A program made the translations under genes and the position numbers. Below, piece after piece: positions 9,061 to 18,746 of a stretch of 64,000 bases of DNA. Location: contig JAGWBJ010000006.1 of NCBI GenBank assembly GCA_021295955.1, positions 19,016 to 83,015 on the forward strand, given 5' to 3'. Positions within the stretch are counted from its first letter, which is position 1; each line of letters starts with the position of its first letter. Below the pieces are notes generated by a model. The model saw only the letters and a list, made by a program, of their open reading frames with translations, did not search any database and was not told where the DNA came from. This DNA comes from Dehalococcoidia bacterium. GTDB taxonomy: Bacteria; Chloroflexota; Dehalococcoidia; Lucifugimonadales; JAGWBF01.

Positions 9061-9885
9061 ATGCCCAGCGTGCGTACCGGCGACGGCGTCGAGATTAACT
9101 ACCGGCTGGACGACTTCCGGGACCCGTGGATAGAAGGCCCGGGAGAGACCATCGTCATGAGCCACGGGTTTGCCCGCAGCATGGTGTGGTGGACCCAGTG
9201 GGTGCCCACCCTGGCCAGGAAGTACCGGGTGCTGCGCTACGACATCCGCGGCTGCGGCCTCTCCTCCGTTCCCCCCGGGGGCGCGCCCTGGTCGGCGGAC
9301 CGCATAGCCGCGGACGTGGTGGACGTCATAGACGCCCTGGACATCGACGCCGTCCACTGGGTCGGGTTCGAGTCCGGGGGTCTGTGGGGCATCGTCTACG
9401 CCGTCAACCAGCCCGACCGGATCAAGAGCCTCACCCTCTGCAACACCCCCGCGGGGATAGGCACGGGACACTTCGCCGCGGCCGGGATCAGGGCGTGCGA
9501 CGAGATCAGACGGGTGGGCTTCCCCCAGTGGCTCATCGACACCCGGGCGACCCGCATGGACCTGGCCCTGGCCGACCCCAGGCTGGACGAGTGGCACGTC
9601 CGGGAGCACTCCAAGACCCCCACCGAGGTCGCCGCCTCCCTGATGGACGTGCTCGAGGTGCTGGACGTCTCCCAGCTTCACTCCAGGATCGGCGTCCCCA
9701 CGCTGATTATGTACAGCGACAGGGCCAAGAGCTGCCCGCCCGAGGAGCAGGCCCGGGTGTGGGAGACCATCGCCGACTCCCGGCTGGTCACCTTCCCCAA
9801 CATGGCCGCCGGCATCCAGCTACTGGCGCCCGACCGCTGCACCGCCGAGGTGCTGCGGTTCCTGGACGAGATAACGGGCCGGTAG
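9061..9885 (+). CDS. Alpha/beta-hydrolase fold protein with atypical active-site residues
   Basis: ETIVMSHGFARSMVWWTQWVPTLARKYRVLRYDIRGCGLS...VHWVGFESGGLWG...; ATG 9061 after GAGGAGG. Confidence 0.88.
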   Translation: MPSVRTGDGVEINYRLDDFRDPWIEGPGETIVMSHGFARSMVWWTQWVPTLARKYRVLRYDIRGCGLSSVPPGGAPWSADRIAADVVDVIDALDIDAVHWVGFESGGLWGIVYAVNQPDRIKSLTLCNTPAGIGTGHFAAAGIRACDEIRRVGFPQWLIDTRATRMDLALADPRLDEWHVREHSKTPTEVAASLMDVLEVLDVSQLHSRIGVPTLIMYSDRAKSCPPEEQARVWETIADSRLVTFPNMAAGIQLLAPDRCTAEVLRFLDEITGR

Positions 9886-9935
9886 GCCTCCGGTGCTACA
9901 ATGAATCGAGAGTCTTTCCCCACCGGAGGTGCCCG

Positions 9936-10829
9936 ATAGTAGCCGATCCGACGGCGACCCAGGATCTGGAGCGCGGCGGAGCCGGGTTCCTGGAGGGAGA
10001 CCTTGCCCTTCTCATCGACCGGAAGGGCCGCAGGTACCTGGTGACCCTGAAGGCGGACTCGGTCTTCCACACCCACGTGGGCACCCTCCCCCACGACCAG
10101 ATCATCGGCCGCCAGCAGGGCGACTGGTTCCGCACCAGCATGGGCCAGGGCCTGCTGGCCCTGAAGCCCACCCTGAGCGACTACGTGCTCGAGATGCCCA
10201 GGGGAAGCCAGGTCATCTATCCCAAGGACCTGGGCAACATCCTGATGCTGGCCGACGTGTTCCCCGGGGCCACCGTAATCGAGGCGGGGCTGGGGTCCGG
10301 AGCCCTGACGGCCGCCCTCCTCCGGGCGGTGGGCCACTCGGGCAGGGTGGTCACCTACGAGGTGCGGGAGGACATGGTGGCCAAGGCCCTGGCCAACGTG
10401 AGGGCCCTGGCGCCGGACTTCGACCGCCACGAGCTGCGCATCGGCGACGTCTACCAGGGGATTGTCGAGCGGCAGGTGGACCGGGTCGTGCTGGACGTGC
10501 CCGAGCCCTGGCAGGTGGTGTCCCACGCCGCCGAAGCCCTGCACAGGGGCGGCATCTTCCTCAGCTTCCTCCCCACCGTGCTCCAGGTACACCGGCTGGT
10601 GGAGGCCCTCACCGCCGATTCACGGTTCCAGCTCATCGAGACGGTGGAGGTGCTCCTGCGCCCCTGGAACGTGACCAGCCGCAGCGTGCGCCCCGTGCAC
10701 CGGATGGTGGCCCACACGGGGTTCATCACCACTGCCAGGCTGTGCGCCCCCAAGGCCGGGGCCCAGCCGCCCCCCGGTACCGAGAACACCCGACAGGAGA
10801 AAGAGGATGGACCGGCAGACGACCGTTGA
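9936..10829 (+). CDS. tRNA (adenine-58-N1)-methyltransferase, TrmI/GCD14 family; start codon uncertain (ATA?)
   Basis: FLEGDLALLIDRKGRRYLVTL...YPKDLGNILMLADVFPGATVIEAGLGSGALTAALLRAVG...; GGAGG at 9925-9929 is 6 nt before ATA 9936. Confidence 0.85.
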   Translation: MVADPTATQDLERGGAGFLEGDLALLIDRKGRRYLVTLKADSVFHTHVGTLPHDQIIGRQQGDWFRTSMGQGLLALKPTLSDYVLEMPRGSQVIYPKDLGNILMLADVFPGATVIEAGLGSGALTAALLRAVGHSGRVVTYEVREDMVAKALANVRALAPDFDRHELRIGDVYQGIVERQVDRVVLDVPEPWQVVSHAAEALHRGGIFLSFLPTVLQVHRLVEALTADSRFQLIETVEVLLRPWNVTSRSVRPVHRMVAHTGFITTARLCAPKAGAQPPPGTENTRQEKEDGPADDR

Positions 10830-11382
10830 GTTCCTGCAAGACTACGTAAAGACCGACACCCTGATGAAGCACCTGCTGGCGGTCGAGGCCGCCATGCGCG
10901 CCTACGCCCGCAAGTTCGGGGAGGACGAGGAGCGTTGGGGCGTGGCGGGCCTGGTCCACGACTTCGACTGGGAGATCGTGCCCACCCCCGAGGAGCACCC
11001 GACCTTCGGGGCCAACATCCTGCGGGAGCGGGGCTTCTCCGAAGACATCGTGCGGGCCGTGCTCACCCACGGCGACCACACCGGCCTCCAGCGGGAGACG
11101 CCCATGGAGCGGACCCTGTTCGCCGTGGACGAGCTCTCCGGGTTCGTCAGGGCCGTGACCCTGGTGCGCCCCAGCAAGAGCCTGGACGACGTCACCCCCA
11201 GGTCGGTGCGCCGCAAGATGAAGGACAAGGCCTTCGCCAGGGACGTCAACAGGGATGACATCGTCAAGGGCGCCGAGGAGATGGGCGTAGACCTGGACGA
11301 GCACATGGCCTTCGTCATCGAGAGCCTGAAGCCCGTCGCGGCGGACCTGGGGCTCAACACCGGAGCGGGCGAGGACGCCTGA
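10807..11382 (+). CDS. HD-domain protein
   Basis: LVHDFDWE HD motif and VLTHGDHTG; overlaps the end of the methyltransferase gene. Confidence 0.85.
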   Translation: MDRQTTVEFLQDYVKTDTLMKHLLAVEAAMRAYARKFGEDEERWGVAGLVHDFDWEIVPTPEEHPTFGANILRERGFSEDIVRAVLTHGDHTGLQRETPMERTLFAVDELSGFVRAVTLVRPSKSLDDVTPRSVRRKMKDKAFARDVNRDDIVKGAEEMGVDLDEHMAFVIESLKPVAADLGLNTGAGEDA

Positions 11383-11409
11383 TACCGCCCCGTATGCCCC
11401 GGGGCCGTA

Positions 11410-11985
11410 TCAGCACCGCACTCCCACCAGTCCCGGGAGCCTGCGCCGTTTCAGGAGCTCCCTCGCCTTGGAGTCGGAGAACCAGACCATCCGGCCGGTT
11501 ATGGCGTCCTCGGAGTGAAGGTCCAGCTCGGTAAAGAACTTGAGGAAGTACAGCCCGGCCTCCCGGGGGCCCAACGGGGACTTCTGGGCCACGGCCAGGG
11601 GCGCGAACCCGTCGGACCCGCCCAGTATCCGCTCGGTCAGGGCCGGGTCGTGGCTCTCCCAGGTGCATACGGCCGGCAGCAGCGGCGTCAGCCCTTCCCG
11701 CTCCGCCAGCCAGGACCAGTAGACCCCCATCCCCTCACCCGATGCCCCTCCGGCGCCGTGGCCCAGGAGCAGTATGGAGTTGAGCCCGCCGTCCGTCAGG
11801 TGGGGCTCCAGCTCCCCGGGTTCCCGCACCCGCACGGGGCCTTCGGCCTTCAGGCCGAGCCCCCTCTTCCGCAGGCTCGAGTATATCCGGTCGCAGAACT
11901 GGGACTCCCAACCCTGGACGTCGCCGGATGCGTCGACGATGAGCAGGGCAGGCTTGCCTGGTATGGACGCTGAGCTCCAGAGCAC
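11410..11985 (-). CDS. Hypothetical protein
   Basis: 191-aa ORF with non-biased composition (ILLLGHGAGGASGEGMGVYWSWL); no family recognised. Confidence 0.6.
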   Translation of the reverse strand: MLWSSASIPGKPALLIVDASGDVQGWESQFCDRIYSSLRKRGLGLKAEGPVRVREPGELEPHLTDGGLNSILLLGHGAGGASGEGMGVYWSWLAEREGLTPLLPAVCTWESHDPALTERILGGSDGFAPLAVAQKSPLGPREAGLYFLKFFTELDLHSEDAITGRMVWFSDSKARELLKRRRLPGLVGVRC

Positions 11986-12015
11986 TGGCGGCCTCTCTTG
12001 CCGGCCCCGGCCCGG

Positions 12016-12201
12016 TTAGCGGCCCAGGGCTTCGGCCAACTTTCGGGCGTCATCCCCGTCCAGGAAGTATTCCATGGCCGAGACCTGGCCGAGCTTCTTC
12101 AGGGTGATGACCAGCCGGAGGGTCCCGTCGTCGGTCCTCTCCAGGTCCAGGGTCTTGGGCTGCCGGGACAGGTTCAGGATGTTCTCCATGGAGCGCTCCA
12201 A
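12016..12201 (-). CDS. Small hypothetical protein (61 aa)
   Basis: MERSMENILNLSRQPKTLDLERTDDGTLRLVITLKKLGQVSAMEYFLDGDDARKLAEALGR; plausible protein composition. Confidence 0.55.
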   Translation of the reverse strand: MERSMENILNLSRQPKTLDLERTDDGTLRLVITLKKLGQVSAMEYFLDGDDARKLAEALGR

Positions 12202-12219
12202 TCGATGGGTGGTGGCGGG

Positions 12220-12582
12220 CTAGTCGTCCGGCGCCAGGGTCGCCAGCACCCGGTCTACGAAACGATGCACGCGGGGACGATCAATCTCGATCTGGTAGGG
12301 TTCCATCTCGTCGTGGTAGAAGTTCCTGTGGAAATTCTCCGCGGCGTAGAAACCGGCGGCGAACTCTGCGTCGGCCCTCTCCTCGGTCAGCCTCTCCACC
12401 GCGTTCTTCAGCTCCCGGTGGGTACGGCAGGGCCAGTCCCGAAGCACGGCCGCGGCCATGACGGCGTGGGACGCGGCGCCCCATAGCTTCTCGGACGCCT
12501 GCAGGTGGTCTCCAGCGGCGAACTCCTCGTCGGATGCGGCCAGGAACTGCCTTGCCGTCCGGCCATGCTCCTCGCACTCCAT
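12220..12582 (-). CDS. PaREP1/HEPN-like helical protein
   Basis: FAAGDHLQASEKLWGAASHAVMAAAVLRDWPCRTHRELKNAVERL...; resembles the PaREP1/HEPN-like family. Confidence 0.6.
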   Translation of the reverse strand: MECEEHGRTARQFLAASDEEFAAGDHLQASEKLWGAASHAVMAAAVLRDWPCRTHRELKNAVERLTEERADAEFAAGFYAAENFHRNFYHDEMEPYQIEIDRPRVHRFVDRVLATLAPDD

Positions 12583-12739
12583 TCAATGCCTCCCGGCCGT
12601 CCCGGTCACGGGGACGACCCGCGCTGTTCTCCCACACCTAGTCTACCAACGGCCTCGACCGTCGGGCAAGGGTTGGGGTATCCCCCTGCCCCAGGGAGGT
12701 GTGATGGATTACCGGTTTGAGGAAGGGGGTCCGGGGCTG

Positions 12740-13972
12740 TCAAGGCAGGTGTGTCATCTCCCAGTCCTGGCCCAGGTGGGGATACGCTCCCTCCATCAGC
12801 GGAACGTGCCGGAGCGACCTCAGGGGCGCCGGAAGCCCTTCCAATGCACCCCTGGCGGCCTCCGAAGGCAGGAGGCCCCACAGCTCGGGCCTGCCCACCC
12901 CCTTCCCCTGGACCAGGACCCGGAAATCGCCCATGCCCCCGGGGCGGGCTATGTCCAGCATCCCCATCCTGTTGGCGTCCGCCTCCCGCTGGGGCAGCCC
13001 CATCGCCCTGAGCTTCCCGAGCATCTCCCCCAGCCCGAGGTTGTGGAGGAGCTCCCGCTGCGTGGTCAATCCGAGGGTCTCCAGCCCCGCGGCGGCGCCC
13101 GAGCGGGTCACCGCCGTGAAGTCCACGTGGGCGGTGATGTCCTGGAGTCCCACCCGTTGGAGGGGAGCATCGGTCTGGACGTGGTCGTGGAAGGTGGTCA
13201 ACGTGCCCCGGGGGCGGGCGTACAGCTCCGGCGCGGCGTCGCCGTAGTCCACCGTGAACACGAAGCCCCTGTCCAACGCCGAGGAGACCGCCCGGGTCCA
13301 GCCGTCCACCTCCAGGCTGATCTCGGCCGTCTGCCCCTCGGCCAGGCCGATCTCCTCCGAGGCCAGACGCGCCGCCAGCGCGGGAGTCGAGGGGGCTCCC
13401 AGGCATTCCCGCAGGGCTTCTTCCCCCAGGGAGACGTACACCTCCCGAAGCTCCCCACCGCTGACCGTCACCCGGTGAACGGGGAACGAGTCCAGCAGCT
13501 CGTTGGAGACCAGGCAGCCCCTTACGCCCCGCAGCGGCACTCCCCGGGCCCTCAGGCGGGATACCCTGCGCCGGTCCTCGGGGGCGAGGCGGGCTTCCAG
13601 GCCCGGGCCGGGCCGGACGTCCAGGCATAGGTAGCGCAGCGAGTCGTAGAAGCCGGGCGGCAGGCGCCGGCCGAAGGAGACCACGTCGTGGCACAGGAGG
13701 CCGTTGCCCGCCCCCATCTCCACCACCCAGAAGACCCGGGGACTCTCCAGAAGCAGCCATGCCTGGTAGAGCTGGAGGCACAGGAGGGCGCCGAAGGCCG
13801 GGTGGGCAGCCGGGGCCGTGTAGAAATCGCCGTGGGACGCCGTGCTCCGGGGGTCGGAGTAGTAGCCGCCGTCGTGCCAGAGCAGGGCAACCTCCATGAA
13901 CTCGGCGAAGGTTATGGGGCCGCGCTCACGGATGCGCCTGTGGACCTCGGCCTCTGCTCCGGCAAGGGCCAT
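12740..13972 (-). CDS. SAM-dependent methyltransferase, MidA/NDUFAF7 family
   Basis: GPITFAEFMEVALLWHDGGYYSD...DFYTAPAAHPAFGALL...VEMGAGNGLL...VSNELLDSFPVHRV...TVDYGD. Confidence 0.92.
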   Translation of the reverse strand: MALAGAEAEVHRRIRERGPITFAEFMEVALLWHDGGYYSDPRSTASHGDFYTAPAAHPAFGALLCLQLYQAWLLLESPRVFWVVEMGAGNGLLCHDVVSFGRRLPPGFYDSLRYLCLDVRPGPGLEARLAPEDRRRVSRLRARGVPLRGVRGCLVSNELLDSFPVHRVTVSGGELREVYVSLGEEALRECLGAPSTPALAARLASEEIGLAEGQTAEISLEVDGWTRAVSSALDRGFVFTVDYGDAAPELYARPRGTLTTFHDHVQTDAPLQRVGLQDITAHVDFTAVTRSGAAAGLETLGLTTQRELLHNLGLGEMLGKLRAMGLPQREADANRMGMLDIARPGGMGDFRVLVQGKGVGRPELWGLLPSEAARGALEGLPAPLRSLRHVPLMEGAYPHLGQDWEMTHLP

Positions 13973-14016
13973 CGGTAACAGACAGGGTACTTAAGGGGGC
14001 CGGACGCCCCCTCTCC

Positions 14017-15153
14017 CTAACCCCGCTGCTCGATGGGGACGTACTCCAGGTCCATCGCCCCCGTGTAGTCCAGCAACGGACGCATGAGGATGTTGTTTTC
14101 GTACTGCTCGATGCACTGGAGGGTCCAGCCGGGTATCCGGCCCAGGGCGAAGATGGGTATGAACAGGTCCTCGGGAATGCCCAGGAGGTGGTATATGGAC
14201 CCGGCGAAGAAGTCCACGTTCACGTAGATGCCCTTGGACCTGTAGGGCACCATCACCTTCTCTTCCATGTACCGCAGTATCTGGAACCAGTGGGGCTCGC
14301 CCATCTTCTCACCCAGCTCCTGGGACCTGGTGCGGAGGTGGCGGGCCCTGGGGTCCTCGGCCTTGTACACCCGGTGCCCGAACCCCATGATCCTGCCGCC
14401 GCTGTCCAGCAGCTTCCTGGCGTACTCCTCGGCGTTCTCGGGCTGGCCTATGTCCTGGGCCATCTTCATCACGGCCTCGGCCGCCCCGCCGTGCCACGGG
14501 CCCTTCAGCACGCCGATCCCCGTCACGATGGCCGAGTGCAGGTCCGACAGGGTCGACGCCGTCACCCGCGCCCCGAAGGATGAGGCGTTGGAGCTGTGCT
14601 CCGCGTGGAGGATGAAGTCCACGTCCATCAGCCGCTGGGTCTCCTCGTCGGGGACGGCCCCGCTCAGCATGTACAGGAAGTTGCCCGCGTGGTTCAGGTC
14701 CGCGTTGGGGCCCACCGGCTCGTTGCCGTTCCTGATGCGGTGGTGGGCCGCCACGACGGTCGGACCCTGGGCCGTGAGCCGCAGTCCCTTGCGGACCGTC
14801 GCCTCGGGGGAGTTGTCGTCCACCTCCGGGTCGAAGGCCGCCAAGGCCGACACCCCGGTGCGCAGGGCGTCCATGGGATGGCTGTCCTTGACCAGCCTCA
14901 GCACCTGGACCACCTCATCCGGGATCTCGCGGTTGGCGCGAAGGGTCGCGTCCAGCTCGGCAAGCTGGTCCTTTCGAGGAAGGCCGGCGTAGAGGAGGAG
15001 GTGGATGACCTCTTCGAAGGTCGACTTCTCCGCCAGGTCGTGGATATTGTAGCCCCTGTAGAGAAGCTTTCCTACCTGGCCATCGACGAAGCTCGCCTCG
15101 GAGGTGTCGATGTAAACGTCCTTGAGTCCCCGCATGATCTCTTTGTCGGCCAT
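14017..15153 (-). CDS. gltA: Citrate synthase
   Basis: LYRGYNIHDLAEKSTFEEVIHLLLYAGLP...HAEHSSNASSF...GPWHGGAAEAV...GFGHRVYKAEDPRA. Confidence 0.96.
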   Translation of the reverse strand: MADKEIMRGLKDVYIDTSEASFVDGQVGKLLYRGYNIHDLAEKSTFEEVIHLLLYAGLPRKDQLAELDATLRANREIPDEVVQVLRLVKDSHPMDALRTGVSALAAFDPEVDDNSPEATVRKGLRLTAQGPTVVAAHHRIRNGNEPVGPNADLNHAGNFLYMLSGAVPDEETQRLMDVDFILHAEHSSNASSFGARVTASTLSDLHSAIVTGIGVLKGPWHGGAAEAVMKMAQDIGQPENAEEYARKLLDSGGRIMGFGHRVYKAEDPRARHLRTRSQELGEKMGEPHWFQILRYMEEKVMVPYRSKGIYVNVDFFAGSIYHLLGIPEDLFIPIFALGRIPGWTLQCIEQYENNILMRPLLDYTGAMDLEYVPIEQRG

Positions 15154-15537
15154 GGCTCACGTCTCCCTTGGCGGGTTGCGAGAGCGCCGGGGCGCGTCTC
15201 TGCTCGGGCACGTCCAGCAGGGCGTCGGTAGGGCTCTTGCGGCGGCCTGTAAGGCGCCTTAAAAAGAACAGCGGTGGGCGTCCACACCCTGGTACGACAT
15301 CCCACCTGTTCGTTGGCGTCGAAACCCGCAAAGGCGCCGGCCGCCCACGACGCCCAGTCTGTATTCACGGAAATTCTAACACCCGCCATTTTGGACTGTC
15401 AAGCTGAGCCCTCACCCCCCAAACAAGCCGGGCCCACCCTGGAAGCGGCAACCACCCGCCGTATCCTGGTACAATCAAGCTGGTCGGACCTCTCTCCCCG
15501 GAGGAATCCGCATCCTACATGGTGAAGGAGAGACAAT

Positions 15538-16944
15538 ATGGACAAGGCAGACATACCGTTCCTCTCAGCCGCCGACCTTTCCCGGCTGATCCAGGGCAAA
15601 GAGGTCTCTCCCGTGGAGGCTACCGAGGCCTACCTGGAGCGGATCGATAGCCTGGACTTCAAGTTCAACTCCTATCTGGCGCTATGCTCCGAAGAAGCCC
15701 TGCGGGCGGCCCGAGAGGCGGAGGGGGCCATCGCCCGAGGAAACTATCTGGGACCCATGCACGGGCTCCCGGTGGCCGTAAAGGACCAGCTATGGAGCAA
15801 GGGCGTGCGCTCCACCGGGGGCTCTCGCATACTGGCCGACTTCATCCCCGACGAGGATGCCACGGCGATCGCGAACCTGAAGAGGGCGGGGGCCATCCTC
15901 CTGGGCAAGACCAACCTCACCGAGTTCGCCATGACCTATTCCCACTGCTACCGCACCCCCCGCAACCCCTGGGACCTGGACTACTCTCCGGGAGGCTCCA
16001 GCAGCGGCTCCGGCACCGCCACCTGCGCCTTCCTCTGCGCCACCTCCGTAGGGGAGGACACCGGCGGCTCCATACGCCGGCCCGCCGCCTGGAGCGGCGT
16101 GGTCGGTCTGAAACCCACCTGGGGACTGGTGAGCCGCTACGGAGTGATGCCCGGGGCATGGTCCATGGACGCCATCGGCCCCATATCTCGAACGGTCGAG
16201 GACGCCGCCATCACTCTGGGAGCCATTGCCGGCTACGACCCCAAGGACCCCTATACCTGGAACACCCCCGTGCCCGACTACAGGAGCGCACTGGACGGCA
16301 ACATAGGGGGCATGCGGGTGGGGATAATAGCCGAGCAGATCGACAGCGATGTCGTAGACCCGGAGGTTGGCGACGCCGTGGTCGCCGCAGCCTCGGTCCT
16401 GGAAGGGTTGGGCGCAACGGTGGAGGAGGTCTCCATTCCCCTCACCAGGCACATGACCGACATATCGGGGCTGATAATGCGTGTGGATGAGGCATCCAAG
16501 CACCGGACGTGGATCAGGGAACGGCTTCGCGACTACAGCCATGACCTCCAGATCGCTCACCTTACGGGCAGCATCCTCCCCGCCCAGGTCTACTACAAGG
16601 CCCAGAAGCTACGGAGCCTGCTCCGGACGCAGGTCCTGGACACGCTCCAGGACCACGACGTCCTGGTCCTTCCCACCTCGGGCAGGACCGCCCCCAGGCT
16701 GGAAGATGGACCCAGGGTCATCACCAGCAAGGAGATGGCGCCGTCGTGGCCCTTCATGCGCACCAGCGCGTTCAGCCTGGCCAGCACTCCCGCCATCTCC
16801 GTGCCATGCGGGTTCGGCTCCAGCGGTCTGCCCATCGGGCTCCAGATTACGGGACGCCCCGGAGAAGACGGCGCCGTGTTGAAGGTGGCCCACGCCTACG
16901 AGCAGCGTACCCCTTGGCACACCATGAGGCCGACTCACGCGTGA
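15538..16944 (+). CDS. Amidase (amidase-signature/GatA family)
   Basis: MHGLPVAVKDQLW...GSSSGSGTATCAFLCATSVGEDTGGSIRRPAA signature. Confidence 0.93.
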   Translation: MDKADIPFLSAADLSRLIQGKEVSPVEATEAYLERIDSLDFKFNSYLALCSEEALRAAREAEGAIARGNYLGPMHGLPVAVKDQLWSKGVRSTGGSRILADFIPDEDATAIANLKRAGAILLGKTNLTEFAMTYSHCYRTPRNPWDLDYSPGGSSSGSGTATCAFLCATSVGEDTGGSIRRPAAWSGVVGLKPTWGLVSRYGVMPGAWSMDAIGPISRTVEDAAITLGAIAGYDPKDPYTWNTPVPDYRSALDGNIGGMRVGIIAEQIDSDVVDPEVGDAVVAAASVLEGLGATVEEVSIPLTRHMTDISGLIMRVDEASKHRTWIRERLRDYSHDLQIAHLTGSILPAQVYYKAQKLRSLLRTQVLDTLQDHDVLVLPTSGRTAPRLEDGPRVITSKEMAPSWPFMRTSAFSLASTPAISVPCGFGSSGLPIGLQITGRPGEDGAVLKVAHAYEQRTPWHTMRPTHA

Positions 16945-16998
16945 GCCAGTCAGCCGCCGCCCGGCGAAGGGCCCCGGCCCCACCGCGCCGTCGCTCCG

Positions 16999-17072
16999 GA
17001 TAACGACTTGGGATTAACGACTTGGGATAACGACTTGGGATTAACGACTTGGGATAACGACTTCGGATAACG
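16999..17072. repeat. Tandem repeat: alternating GATAACGACTTGG / GATTAACGACTTGG units
   Basis: About five units directly upstream of the second amidase gene. Confidence 0.95.
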
Positions 17073-17085
17073 AAAAGGAGGCCCC

Positions 17086-18501
17086 ATGAACGCCGCCGAT
17101 ATACCATTGCTGTCCGCGACAGCCCTGTCGCGATTGGTCCGGAACAGGGAGGTCTCCCCGGTAGAGGCGGTGGAGGCGTACCTGGAGCGCATCGACCGTC
17201 TGGACGGCAAGCTCAACTCGTTCATCACCGTATGCCGGGACGAGGTCCTGGAGGCCGCCCGTGAGGCGGAGCGTGCCATCGCCGGCGGCCGGTACCTGGG
17301 CCCGATGCACGGCATCCCGGTGGCCGTGAAGGACCAGGTGTACACGAAGGGCGTCCGCACCACCGACGGATCGAAGATACTGGAGGGGTTCGTCCCCGAC
17401 GAGGACGCCACCGTCATAGCAAAGTTGAAGGCCGCGGGCGCCGTTCTGCTGGGCAAGCTGAACATGAGCGAGTTCGCCATGGGGGTGATCTTCGACCACT
17501 CCTACGGCACTCCCCGCAACCCCTGGGACCTGGAGCGAAACCCCGGCAGCTCCAGCAGCGGCTCGGGAGCGGCCACGGCCGCTTGCCTTTGCGCGACGTC
17601 GCTGGGAGAGGACACGGCCGGGTCCATACGAAACCCCGCTAACTGGTGCGGCATCGTAGGGCTGCGCCCCACCTGGGGCAGGGTAAGCCGGCACGGTGTC
17701 ATGGGAGGCACATGGTCCATGGATACCATCGGGCCGCTGGCGCGGACCGTGGAGGACTGCGCCATCACCATGCAGGCCATCGCCGGCCACGATCCCAAGG
17801 ACCCCTACACCTGGGCCGTTCCCGTCCCCGACTACCACGCCTCCCTGGACGGCAACATAAGCGGCCTCCGGGTCGGCGTCCTGACGCAGCTCGCCGAATC
17901 GGACACACTCGATCCCGAGTACAGAGCGGCGGTGACGGCGGCCATATCGGTCCTGGGCGACCTGGGAGGCGTGATAGAAGAGGTCTCCCTGCCCCTGGCC
18001 GAGCATTGCGGGACCATCACCACGGGCATTTCGGCCCCCGAATGGGCCTCCCTCCGGCGTCGCACCTTCACGGGCCGCCTGGACGAGCTGGACCACAACA
18101 CCCGGATACGGTACCTGAGGGCCAGCATCATCCCAAGCCAGACCTACTACAAGGCCCAAAAGCTTCGCGCCCTGGTGCGCCGCCAGGTGCTTGACGCGCT
18201 GGAACGGGTGGACGTCTTGGTGTCGCCCACCGGCCCCGTGCCCGCACCGCCGGTGGAGTCCGTGCCGGGCGTCCACGGCAAGGAGGAGGCAGCCGCCGAG
18301 CTTGCTGGACGCTCGGCATTCACGGGGCCCTTCAACCTTGCCGGGCTGCCGGCCCTCTCCGTGCCCTGCGGGTTCACGTCCAACAACCTGCCCTTGGGAC
18401 TTCAGATCGGCGGACGCGCCTTCGCCGAGGAAACCGTCATGAAGGTCGCCCACGCCTACGAGCAGTCCACTCCATGGCATAGAAGGAACCCGCCCATATA
18501 G
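17086..18501 (+). CDS. Amidase (paralogue of the upstream gene)
   Basis: MHGIPVAVKDQVYTKG...GSSSSGSGAATAACLCATSLGEDTAGSIRNPA; similar to 15538..16944 along its length. Confidence 0.93.
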   Translation: MNAADIPLLSATALSRLVRNREVSPVEAVEAYLERIDRLDGKLNSFITVCRDEVLEAAREAERAIAGGRYLGPMHGIPVAVKDQVYTKGVRTTDGSKILEGFVPDEDATVIAKLKAAGAVLLGKLNMSEFAMGVIFDHSYGTPRNPWDLERNPGSSSSGSGAATAACLCATSLGEDTAGSIRNPANWCGIVGLRPTWGRVSRHGVMGGTWSMDTIGPLARTVEDCAITMQAIAGHDPKDPYTWAVPVPDYHASLDGNISGLRVGVLTQLAESDTLDPEYRAAVTAAISVLGDLGGVIEEVSLPLAEHCGTITTGISAPEWASLRRRTFTGRLDELDHNTRIRYLRASIIPSQTYYKAQKLRALVRRQVLDALERVDVLVSPTGPVPAPPVESVPGVHGKEEAAAELAGRSAFTGPFNLAGLPALSVPCGFTSNNLPLGLQIGGRAFAEETVMKVAHAYEQSTPWHRRNPPI

Positions 18502-18746
18502 CCTTTCGGCCGAGGCCCCGGCGATTCGTACATACGAAAACACCATCGAACGCGCAACAAATAACATGATACCGTCTGTAGTGATACGAATATTTTTATT
18601 GACGCCTATGTCCTCACTATGTTAATTTGGAACCTGCCCGGCCCGTGAGGTGGGCCGCCGACTCCCCGTGGAGCCGGTTGGGTCCTCCACATGCCGCTGG
18701 ATGGGCGGCACGACATGCGGCGGGTATCCGAAGCAAGGAGGGTGCG

